Below, one piece after another: positions 16,695-25,027 of a stretch of 36,817 nt of DNA; position 1 is the first letter of the stretch; every line of letters begins with the position of its first letter. A program made the position numbers and the translations under genes. The notes under the pieces were generated by a model. That model ran no database searches, was not told the DNA's origin, and worked only from the letters and a program-made list of their open reading frames with translations. Origin of the DNA: Calditrichota bacterium (lineage in GTDB: Bacteria; Zhuqueibacterota; Zhuqueibacteria; Zhuqueibacterales; Geothermadaptataceae); assembly GCA_008501765.1 (NCBI GenBank), contig QQUE01000014.1, positions 173,299 to 210,115 of the forward strand, written 5' to 3'.

Positions 16695-19373
16695 ATGCAA
16701 AAATGGATAACTATCCTACTGATTTCTTTCTTTTTCTTTTCAACAATCTCCGCGCAAGAAGAAACCAATTTCAACATTTTTTCGTTCCAGACAGACTTTC
16801 TCAACAATCTGCCAACCCGTGATTTAAATCCCTGGCTTTATGGCTATTTTTCCGGCACTGTGGTGCAAAGCTATCGCGGTGTGCCCTACCTGCACGTTCA
16901 CGGCAGCCGTGCTGACGAAGTTGGCTACCAATTTGAAGGCGTGAACATTCGCAGTGACTACACCGGGCTCTCGGCCATGCGTTTTAGCCCGGAAGTTTTG
17001 GGCTCTGTTTCGCTCAATAAAACACCTTCAGTTTCACAGAGCACAGCGAGCGCCCTTGTTTCGCACACGTTTCGAAATCCAACAGACAAACTCCGTTTCT
17101 CCATTCGCGAAACCAGTGATGCTTTTACCAGCGCCTATGAAAAGCGCATGGATACTTATTCCTATGGTTACAACAATTTACTCTTCACTGGCGAAGGCAA
17201 ATTTCTCGGTGATAAACTGCAGTTCGTCGCTGGTTTTGAGATTGAACATTTCGACGACCATTACAGGAAGTTTTGGCCCGGATTTACTTTTGGGAGTGAG
17301 GAGAATCCCATTGAACTCGATTTAGAATGGGAACCACTTCCGTTTTCTGAAATTTATGGAACCAATCAAATTGTTGTGAAACCGGGCAATATTCCTGCTG
17401 CGAAAAGTGACCAATGGCTCTTCAACGGAATGTTGAAATACGACGCATCTTTTGGCTTGGCTAAACTGATTTATCTCGACGATAAAAAAACATTTCAGGC
17501 CAATGACACGCCTATCCGGTGGTTATTCAACCAATCTCGCATTCCTGAGACGACAGATCACACACGCGTTGTGTCAGCCCAATTGGATTTCAAACTACCG
17601 TTTGGGATCGATTCCCATTGGCAGACGGATTATTTTTCTATGAAATCGAGGACGCGGGATCCTTTGCAGGAAAATGATTTTTTGAATTATAATCAAGATA
17701 ATGCTTTTATTGAAATAGGAATTCCTCCTGATGAACACTGGAGATCATACTCGCAAATATATGGTTATGATTTTAATTGGAACGGAGCTATAATATCTGA
17801 TTTTTACAAATATGATGAGAGAAGAGTTAAATTCAGTTTTAATGTGGTAAAATGCAACAAAATCACTAAATTTAAAGCTGGTGCCTATATTGAAAACAAT
17901 TTACATAGAAAGTTTAGCCTACCCTCCAATATATTCAGTTTTGATAACTTCAATAGCTTATTTGATGTTGAAAATCAAAATAAATTAATAGAATTTAGCA
18001 CCTTTTCAAATTGGGGGTATGATTGGTTTGGTGAAGAAATAGAAGAAGCAGACTATTGGAATGATGGCCCGAGAAAACCTCAAAATTTAGGAGTTTACCT
18101 TGAGAATTCATTTGAAATGGATAATTCCCTCATTACTATTGGATTACAATATGCGAGCTTTAAAACCGGAGCCTTGCAAATTCCATCACTGAAATCTCCA
18201 CCATTCAATGATTTTAATCGGGAGACTTTGGATTATGATTATCCGCCCTCCTCAGACTTTGATTCAAATAACAAAAAATCCCACATTTTACCTAAGCTAA
18301 ATTGGATATACAAATATAAACCCAATTCGTTTATTTCTCTATTTTATGGCCGATCTGCAACAATGCCAAAACTGGATGATCTATATTTATCAAAAGGTGA
18401 ACGGAATCAACTTTTTGTTGGGGGTTCATTAAATCCATTTCCAAAAGGACCTAACGCTAATCCTGTTCTCTCGACAAATGTCAATTTTAATATAAACCAT
18501 AGCGTCTCAAATCATATTCAACTAAACGTCAATTTATATACTCGTTTTTCCGATTCATGGTTACAATCCAATAAAGTTAAACCTAACGCAACTTCTGATG
18601 CTTCAGATTATGTAACTCTATTGAACAACGGAGAAAGTCGTTCGCAAGGCATTGAGTTCAACTTCAACTTTCAAAAACCAGAAATTAAAGTTGCAGCCAA
18701 CTATACATTTTCCAATATTAGAGGAACATCAAGTTATCCTAATTCTAATTTTAGAGATGTTTATATAGAATCTAATATCCATAAAAATTTCAACCCAACA
18801 GAACTATATCCTTTAGAGTTTAATCAGTCTCACAGGCTCAATACGTGGATATCTTTGCAAGCGACTAAAAGTTCACCAGCATTTATTCGAAACTCATCAA
18901 TACACTTTCTCTACCATTTAAATTCAGGTCATTCATTCTGGCAGTACGATAATCTAACCTATGCTGCACGTCCATTTCTAGGCGCTATTAATTCAGACCT
19001 TAAGCCCATGGTGAGAGACAATGCAAATGAAATTAGAACACCCTGGGTACACCGCCTTGATATTCTTTTTGAACGAGAGTTTAATTTTGGATTATCTAAT
19101 ATGCGCTGGTTTATTGCAGTTCAAAATATATTGAATCGCCGGAATGAACATCATGTTTATTGGCGAACTGGCACCACTAATAGTGATGGTACCTTTATAT
19201 CCAATGGTTGGATCATACCAGCCTGGACCGAAGAATACGGCTCATCTTCATTGGATCTCTACCAAAAAATAAACATAGACCACCGTCAACATTATGCATT
19301 AGAACAAGGCGGCGACCTCTTCGGTCACCCGCGGGAAATACGCTTTGGTGTGGCGCTAGATTTTAGTAGATGA
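16695..19373 (+). CDS. TonB-dependent-receptor-like outer-membrane protein, tandem copy 2
   Basis: 892 residues with a signal peptide (about 1-20, ending STISAQ). Residues about 35-130 resemble a receptor plug: the block LPTRDLNPWLYGYFSGTVVQ leads to VPYLHVHGSRADEVGYQFEG, the counterpart of the usual I-R-G-x-R-x-D-E plus D-G-V. No carboxypeptidase-like N-terminal domain and no obvious TonB box are present. From about 190 on, alternating aromatic strands (SQGIEFNFNFQKPEIKVAAN, FNQSHRLNTWISLQ) fit a large beta-barrel, closing with REIRFGVALDFSR, whose last Phe is third from the end rather than terminal. The class imports or binds siderophores, glycans or peptides. The substrate is unknown. AGAAGG precedes the ATG. 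The middle of the gene is markedly A/T-richer than its ends. Confidence 0.85.
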   Translation: MQKWITILLISFFFFSTISAQEETNFNIFSFQTDFLNNLPTRDLNPWLYGYFSGTVVQSYRGVPYLHVHGSRADEVGYQFEGVNIRSDYTGLSAMRFSPEVLGSVSLNKTPSVSQSTASALVSHTFRNPTDKLRFSIRETSDAFTSAYEKRMDTYSYGYNNLLFTGEGKFLGDKLQFVAGFEIEHFDDHYRKFWPGFTFGSEENPIELDLEWEPLPFSEIYGTNQIVVKPGNIPAAKSDQWLFNGMLKYDASFGLAKLIYLDDKKTFQANDTPIRWLFNQSRIPETTDHTRVVSAQLDFKLPFGIDSHWQTDYFSMKSRTRDPLQENDFLNYNQDNAFIEIGIPPDEHWRSYSQIYGYDFNWNGAIISDFYKYDERRVKFSFNVVKCNKITKFKAGAYIENNLHRKFSLPSNIFSFDNFNSLFDVENQNKLIEFSTFSNWGYDWFGEEIEEADYWNDGPRKPQNLGVYLENSFEMDNSLITIGLQYASFKTGALQIPSLKSPPFNDFNRETLDYDYPPSSDFDSNNKKSHILPKLNWIYKYKPNSFISLFYGRSATMPKLDDLYLSKGERNQLFVGGSLNPFPKGPNANPVLSTNVNFNINHSVSNHIQLNVNLYTRFSDSWLQSNKVKPNATSDASDYVTLLNNGESRSQGIEFNFNFQKPEIKVAANYTFSNIRGTSSYPNSNFRDVYIESNIHKNFNPTELYPLEFNQSHRLNTWISLQATKSSPAFIRNSSIHFLYHLNSGHSFWQYDNLTYAARPFLGAINSDLKPMVRDNANEIRTPWVHRLDILFEREFNFGLSNMRWFIAVQNILNRRNEHHVYWRTGTTNSDGTFISNGWIIPAWTEEYGSSSLDLYQKINIDHRQHYALEQGGDLFGHPREIRFGVALDFSR

Positions 19374-19385
19374 GTATTCATCAAT

Positions 19386-19418
19386 ATTGATTCCATCACT
19401 CAGAGTGATGGAATCAAT
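19386..19418 (+). other. Intercistronic hairpin between receptor copies 2 and 3
   Basis: ATTGATTCCATCACT (19386-19400) and AGTGATGGAATCAAT (19404-19418) form a perfect 15-bp stem with loop CAG. Relative to the hairpin at 16641-16673, the second base pair has changed from C-G to T-A on both arms, so pairing is kept. As there, the ribosome-binding site (AAGGATGG) of the next gene follows closely and there is no U-run. Confidence 0.8.
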
Positions 19419-19439
19419 CCTTTTAAGGATGGAAATAAA

Positions 19440-22106
19440 ATGCAAAAATGGATAACTACCCTGCTGATTGCTTTCTTTTCCTTTTCAACAATCTCCGCCC
19501 AAGAAGAAACCAATTTCAACATTTTTTCGTTTCAGTCAGACTTTCTCAACAATCTGCCAACCCGCGATTTAAATCCCTGGCTCTACGGCTATTTCTCCGG
19601 AACCGTCGTGCAAAGTTATCGCGGCGTGCCCTACCTGCACGTTCACGGAAGCCGTGCTGACGAAGTTGGCTATCAATTTGAAGGCGTGAACATTCGCAGC
19701 GACTACACCGGACTTTCAGCCATGCGTTTTATCCCGGAAGTGCTCGGTTCAGTCTCGCTCAATAAAAAACCATCAGTTTCACAAGGCACAGCGAGCGCCC
19801 TTGTTTCGCACACGTTTCGAAATCCAACAGACAAACTCCGTTTTTCCATCCGCGAAACCAGTGATGCTTTTACCAGCGCCTATGAAAAACGCATGGATAC
19901 GTACTCTTACGGTTACAATAATCTGCTTTTCACCGGCGAAGGCAAATTACTCGATGATAAACTGCAATTCATCGCCGGATTTGAAATGGAGCATTTCGAC
20001 GACCATTACAGGAAGTTTTGGCCGGGGTTTACTTTGGGAGGTAGCGAGAAACCTCTCGAAATTGATCCGGCTTCCGTTGTACCGCGTACTTTTGAAGAAG
20101 TATTTGGAACAGACAAAATCGTCGTAAAGCCGGGCAATGTTCCAGCTGCGAACAGTGACCAATGGCTATTCAATGGTATGCTTACCTATAAAACCTCATC
20201 TGGATTAGCGAAACTAATTTTCCTCGAAGATAAGCGAACCTTTCAGGAAAATGACACACCAATTCGCTGGATATTCAATCAAAAGCGCATTCCCGAAACG
20301 ACCGACCATACCCGAGTAATTTCTGCTCAGTTTGACGCAATAATGCCTTTTGGAATTAAATCCCACTTGCAAGCTGATTATTTTTCTTCGAAATCGAAGA
20401 CATGGGATCCGTTGCAAAAAAATGATTTTCTGAATTATCGAGAAGACGAAGCATTTGAAAACATTGGACTCTCCTGGGGCGAATACAAATGGTCCTCCCC
20501 GGCGTACTCAAGAGTATCTGGATTCTTTTTCGATTGGGATGAGGCACTTTTAACGAATTACCAGAAAAGAGAAGAAACCAACCTAACACTGAAATTTGAC
20601 ATCGAAAGATCGTTCAATTCAAATAAACTCAAAAGCGGGCTTAGCATAAACCATGGAACGCATCGGTACTATCGAATGTTAAATTCGCTCCAGGTTTCTC
20701 TAAGACGAGACGAACTCACTTTTCCTGGCGAAACTTTTACCACCGCCATGTATTACGTCACAAATTATGGGTTCAATTTATTTGGAGAAAAAATTGATAA
20801 TTCAACTTCATGGAGCGATGGACCGCGAAAACCACAACAGGTAGAAATCTTTCTTGAAGATGAAATAAGATTTGATCAATCGATTTTTACATTTGGATTA
20901 AATTATCTGAAAATTAATACCGGCGCTTACCGTTATCCGAGTCTAAATGATCCCATTTTTTATACGACTGGCGATCAATTTCAGAATTCGGGAAACGATT
21001 ATGATAAAGACAAAATCCACAACTACTTTTTGCCAAATTTTACCTGGCACTTTGAACAAAATAATCGGCTGACATACCAATTGCAGATTGCACGGTCAGC
21101 AAGTCTCCCAAAACTCGATACAATCTATATGGGTAAAGGCGAAAAAAATAAAGTTTTCTGGGGAAGCAGCTTTTATGGTGCTCCCAAAGGACCAAATGCA
21201 AACCCGGTTAAAAGTACGAACTATTATTTAGGAGCAGATTATAATTATTCAAAATCTGTATGGGTGAATTGTGCATTTTTCTATCGCAGTTCTGATTCAT
21301 GGTTACAATCAGAATTTATCAGAGTTCTGCCAGCTTCCAGCGCATCCGACTACTCTACATTGTCAAACGGGGGTGAAAACCAGGCGAAAGGATTTGAACT
21401 TAACATACATGCAGAAAAACCAGGAATGCTGTTGCAGGCAAATTACACTTTCAGCAATACAAAAGGCACCGCAAGTCATGCCCATTCGAATGTATGGGAT
21501 GAACAAATCGAGAATCCGCTTTTTGAGCCTGGTAAACTGTATGACCTGGATTTCAACCAGAGCCATCGACTGAATGCCTGGCTGTCACTGTATTGTGGAG
21601 AGAATAAACCGAGTTACTTGCGGAATTCAACATTGAGTTTGCTTTGGCATTTTAACTCAGGACATAGCTTCTGGAAATACGACGGATCAATTGGCAGCAT
21701 CACACCGCATTCTGGAAGTATTTTATCCGACAGAGATCCACGTTCGAGAAGTAATCCCCAAAAAACGACGACACCATGGATTCAGAATATCGATCTGCTT
21801 TTGCAACGAAAGTTCACTTTCGGACAATTCAGCACGCGTTGGTTTATCGCAATTCAAAATCTTTTTAATCGCCAAAATGAGCATCATGTTTACTGGCGCA
21901 CCGGAAACACCAACAATGACGGAACTTTTGATGCCTGGGACGGACTTGAAGCTACCTGGATCGATGCTTACGGTGAGCCAGTACTTGACCTCTACCAAAA
22001 AATCAACACCGAGCATCGCCAACATTATACAAATATGCAAGGCGGTGATCTCTTCGGCCACCCGCGGGAAATACGCTTTGGGGTGGCGCTGGATTTTGGT
22101 CGGTAG
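19440..22106 (+). CDS. TonB-dependent-receptor-like outer-membrane protein, tandem copy 3
   Basis: 888 residues with a signal peptide (ending STISAQ) and the same architecture as copy 2: plug region about 35-130, barrel beyond, C-terminal GHPREIRFGVALDFGR. The first 190 residues are almost identical to copies 1 and 2. From about residue 195 (WPGFTLGGSEKPLEID) it departs from the other two, which stay alike for roughly another 110 residues. Its barrel (for example LLTNYQKREETNLTLKFDIE and QSIFTFGLNYLKINTGAYR) is closer to copy 1 than to copy 2. AAGGATGG before the ATG is a suitable ribosome-binding site. It converges with the OmpA-like gene, the two stops being 35 bp apart with no terminator-like stem between them. 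Substrate unknown. Confidence 0.85.
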   Translation: MQKWITTLLIAFFSFSTISAQEETNFNIFSFQSDFLNNLPTRDLNPWLYGYFSGTVVQSYRGVPYLHVHGSRADEVGYQFEGVNIRSDYTGLSAMRFIPEVLGSVSLNKKPSVSQGTASALVSHTFRNPTDKLRFSIRETSDAFTSAYEKRMDTYSYGYNNLLFTGEGKLLDDKLQFIAGFEMEHFDDHYRKFWPGFTLGGSEKPLEIDPASVVPRTFEEVFGTDKIVVKPGNVPAANSDQWLFNGMLTYKTSSGLAKLIFLEDKRTFQENDTPIRWIFNQKRIPETTDHTRVISAQFDAIMPFGIKSHLQADYFSSKSKTWDPLQKNDFLNYREDEAFENIGLSWGEYKWSSPAYSRVSGFFFDWDEALLTNYQKREETNLTLKFDIERSFNSNKLKSGLSINHGTHRYYRMLNSLQVSLRRDELTFPGETFTTAMYYVTNYGFNLFGEKIDNSTSWSDGPRKPQQVEIFLEDEIRFDQSIFTFGLNYLKINTGAYRYPSLNDPIFYTTGDQFQNSGNDYDKDKIHNYFLPNFTWHFEQNNRLTYQLQIARSASLPKLDTIYMGKGEKNKVFWGSSFYGAPKGPNANPVKSTNYYLGADYNYSKSVWVNCAFFYRSSDSWLQSEFIRVLPASSASDYSTLSNGGENQAKGFELNIHAEKPGMLLQANYTFSNTKGTASHAHSNVWDEQIENPLFEPGKLYDLDFNQSHRLNAWLSLYCGENKPSYLRNSTLSLLWHFNSGHSFWKYDGSIGSITPHSGSILSDRDPRSRSNPQKTTTPWIQNIDLLLQRKFTFGQFSTRWFIAIQNLFNRQNEHHVYWRTGNTNNDGTFDAWDGLEATWIDAYGEPVLDLYQKINTEHRQHYTNMQGGDLFGHPREIRFGVALDFGR

Positions 22107-22141
22107 ATAGCAGTTGAATCAGATTGGATTTGTTCAAAGCA

Positions 22142-25027
22142 TCAGAGCGTATCACGAACGACTTCGACTCCAACGCGCCGATTTTTTTCTCGCCCCGCTT
22201 CAGTGGTATTTGGTGCGATCGGGAAATTTGCACCGTGCCCAACGGCCTTCATTCGGCTTCGCAATACATTTTTAGTCAAAAAATAAGCCAGAACCGCATC
22301 CGCACGCTCTTGTGATAATTTCACATTATTTGCCGCCGATCCTGTGTGGTCGGTATGCCCGGTAATCAGGAATATATTTTCTGCAGCTGCATGCAGTTTC
22401 GGTAAAAACTTATCCAGATAGCCGTCGAGAAGCGCTTCTGTGGTGGGAGAAATTTTTGATTCGTTTGTAGCAAAACGGATGGCCAAACTTGTCGGGATTT
22501 CCACCACAAATTTAGCATGATTATTGTCGGGATTTTGATCTTTTAATAACTTGATTTCACTGGTATTTACGATATCCATAAAAAAGTTGTCGCCAAATGA
22601 GACACGCCGGTTTCGCTGCCGGCCAGCGTCGGTCAAATTTGTTGCGATTGGCCGCAATTCACCGTAGCCTCTGGATATGAGTAATGTATCCGCTATCCAT
22701 TTAGCAATCTTCCCGGAAGTATCGATGCTGTCTAAAAATGTTAATACGCTGTTCGACCGCCTGTCGGAAAGTCCCTGATTGTAAGTTTCCGTCCCCTTCC
22801 AATCCGTATGCCCCTGAATTTCTACAGGTTTATGTGGATTGTAACGGATACGTTCGTGGAATATTTTTAAAATGCGCCCGAGTTCGCCTTGCAAGGCTGT
22901 TTGTGAAACGGGACGTAAACTCGATTTAGCAAAAGTAAATTCAATATTTTTAAATGGATCCACCAGCTCGACAGTATAATTTATTGTTTTTTCTTCCCCA
23001 ACCGCCAGTGTTGCAAATTCCCAGGTAATAATATTCTGACTCTCCGTGCCAGCATAATTGTTAAAACTTTTGAGCTTGACAAATGGCGATAATTCATCCA
23101 CAACCGTGACATTTTCAGCAGGTGCAAATCCTTCATTTTTTATTTTAAGCTCGTAAACCAGATCAACGCCGACATTGTTGGGAGTCAAATTTGTCAGGCA
23201 ATTTTTTGTGATGGAAACATCGGTCCAGCACGCACTGTCGGCCCTGGCGATATTATTCTGTTCGTCCGATTCGAGGATGCGGTTGCCCACGTCAACTTCC
23301 GACGTGAGACGGTATGCACCCTGTGCCTTTGCAAGTAAAAAGCGATTTTGATAAATCTCCCCCGGCGCAAACGTAGCCAACGTGTCCCGAAAAACCGCGT
23401 TCCGTAACTGTGGTAAATTAGTTTGCGATTTATCGGTGAATTGCTCCTCACTGATTTTTACCGCATAATCGAAGACGGCGATGTGAACATCGGAAACGTG
23501 TGTTTGCCCCTTATTTATGACCACAAACTCAGCGGCAGGAATCTCACCGCATTCAATTGTCAATTGCTGCATTTCAAGGTCAGGAATCCGAATTGTAAAT
23601 TCTGAGATATGCTCGCCATTGACATCGGAGACGCGGTAGTGGTGGTTTTTATCGTAAGAGATGACAGTCCAATAATAAGTACCGGCCTTTAATTTTTTTA
23701 GTGGGATATTATTTCGAAAAGCCTTGGAGCTAAGAATCACCGGATTCGTCCCAAATTCAATTAGAGAAGAATCGACAAACTGTTCTGTTTCGTTGTATTT
23801 TCTGCCATACTTGTCACGGACACCTTTGATAGTACAAGCAAGCCTGGCCTTATTTGTATCCACAAGAACCCAATATTCCACTGCATCAAAAAGGTCCCGA
23901 TCGATGGAATTTTCCCAGGTGAGTTCAACCGAATCCGTTTCGATGATTGCTGCAAATTCAGGAAGTTGCAGCCGGAATGGTTCCGGTGCGACAAAAAAGT
24001 GAGAAGCTGAAAAATGCAATGTATTGGCGAAGCTGCCAACTCCTTGTTTATCCGAATCTTCAATGCCCGTCAATTCAAGTTGGCCTGAATATTTTCTCCC
24101 AATCGTTTTGTTTTTGTAGATTCCCGCTTTATCATCCAGCCCAAAACTAAGTCCGAAGGAATAATTGGTCAATAAATTGCGATTTTTCAGATCGATCAGA
24201 TAGCCAAAATAGAATGAAAATACGCGCCCATAACTCCATTCCCAGGCCAGGCTGGCAAAGTCTGCTTCATCCTTTATCGCTCTGTATCCGAGCCCAAACC
24301 GGGTTTGATATCCATCGTGGGTGCCGAGATAAACGCTCGATCCGATGCGAAATGTTTGCGGCAGGGGTGTTTCCTCGGCCACATATTTTATTGGTTGACC
24401 AAAATTTTGCAGCGAAGCGCCAACCGAAAAACGCCATGATTTTAAGTACGGCACTTTATTGTTGAAAAACCGCCGTGTACCGGATTTAAAAATGGCGCCA
24501 AAATCGTAGGCGATCGTGTTTGCACCGAAACGGTCGAGTTCGCTGTTAAAATATTTAGCGTGAACCCCGAACGAGATTCTGTCAGCGAATCCCGGAACAG
24601 CTGCACCGTATCCCAGGCCAATAATATAGTCCCCAGCCTCAACTCTCGGCATGCGGCCCTTGGTGCTGTCAAATGCAGGAAGTGTGATATTGGAGAAACT
24701 GAGCATAATTTTCTGCTGTCGCAAGTTGCCAATTCGCAGCCGCTTGCCGGCGAATACTGCATTGGATGTAAAATCACTAATCCATTCCGAGCGCGCCACC
24801 GACCAGCCGATTTCACGGCCCATGCCAATAACTCCGGGATTGCCCCAGATGGTATACAAATTATCGACATCGCTTACCAGAGCCGTGCCGTTGACTTGTT
24901 GTTTGGCGCCGGGCAAAAATTTCAAAAATGCGCCACCGACACGAAGCTGTGCAGCCAAATCATGACTGAAAAAGGTGGCCAAAACGAGGCTCAGCGAAAT
25001 TTTCACAATGCTTTTTTTAGCAATCAT
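22142..25027 (-). CDS. PorV-like beta-barrel / CARDB / DUF11 / double OmpA-domain outer-membrane protein
   Basis: I choose the ATG at 25025-25027, giving 961 residues and a clean signal peptide (MIAKKSIVKISLSLVLATFF...LAAQ). It overlaps the upstream stop as ATGA, which explains the lack of a ribosome-binding site; an ATG 27 bases earlier would only add nine residues. Residues about 28-320 resemble the PorV/UPF0164 barrel family (VGGAFLKFLPGAKQ, WGNPGVIGMG). About 350-480 is fibronectin-like, 480-600 CARDB-like, 610-690 DUF11-like (KNEGFAPAENVTVVDELSP). Two OmpA peptidoglycan-binding domains follow: about 700-812 (QGHTDWKGTETYNQGLSDRR) and 850-955 (TGHTDHTGSAANNVKLSQER). The barrel would sit in the outer membrane and the OmpA domains would grip peptidoglycan. 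PorV relatives shuttle type IX cargo; that role here is inference. Confidence 0.85.
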   Translation of the reverse strand: MIAKKSIVKISLSLVLATFFSHDLAAQLRVGGAFLKFLPGAKQQVNGTALVSDVDNLYTIWGNPGVIGMGREIGWSVARSEWISDFTSNAVFAGKRLRIGNLRQQKIMLSFSNITLPAFDSTKGRMPRVEAGDYIIGLGYGAAVPGFADRISFGVHAKYFNSELDRFGANTIAYDFGAIFKSGTRRFFNNKVPYLKSWRFSVGASLQNFGQPIKYVAEETPLPQTFRIGSSVYLGTHDGYQTRFGLGYRAIKDEADFASLAWEWSYGRVFSFYFGYLIDLKNRNLLTNYSFGLSFGLDDKAGIYKNKTIGRKYSGQLELTGIEDSDKQGVGSFANTLHFSASHFFVAPEPFRLQLPEFAAIIETDSVELTWENSIDRDLFDAVEYWVLVDTNKARLACTIKGVRDKYGRKYNETEQFVDSSLIEFGTNPVILSSKAFRNNIPLKKLKAGTYYWTVISYDKNHHYRVSDVNGEHISEFTIRIPDLEMQQLTIECGEIPAAEFVVINKGQTHVSDVHIAVFDYAVKISEEQFTDKSQTNLPQLRNAVFRDTLATFAPGEIYQNRFLLAKAQGAYRLTSEVDVGNRILESDEQNNIARADSACWTDVSITKNCLTNLTPNNVGVDLVYELKIKNEGFAPAENVTVVDELSPFVKLKSFNNYAGTESQNIITWEFATLAVGEEKTINYTVELVDPFKNIEFTFAKSSLRPVSQTALQGELGRILKIFHERIRYNPHKPVEIQGHTDWKGTETYNQGLSDRRSNSVLTFLDSIDTSGKIAKWIADTLLISRGYGELRPIATNLTDAGRQRNRRVSFGDNFFMDIVNTSEIKLLKDQNPDNNHAKFVVEIPTSLAIRFATNESKISPTTEALLDGYLDKFLPKLHAAAENIFLITGHTDHTGSAANNVKLSQERADAVLAYFLTKNVLRSRMKAVGHGANFPIAPNTTEAGREKNRRVGVEVVRDTL

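Noticed and set aside
22107-22141. Bidirectional terminator between the converging genes
   Set aside because: The 35-base gap contains no inverted repeat of meaningful length.
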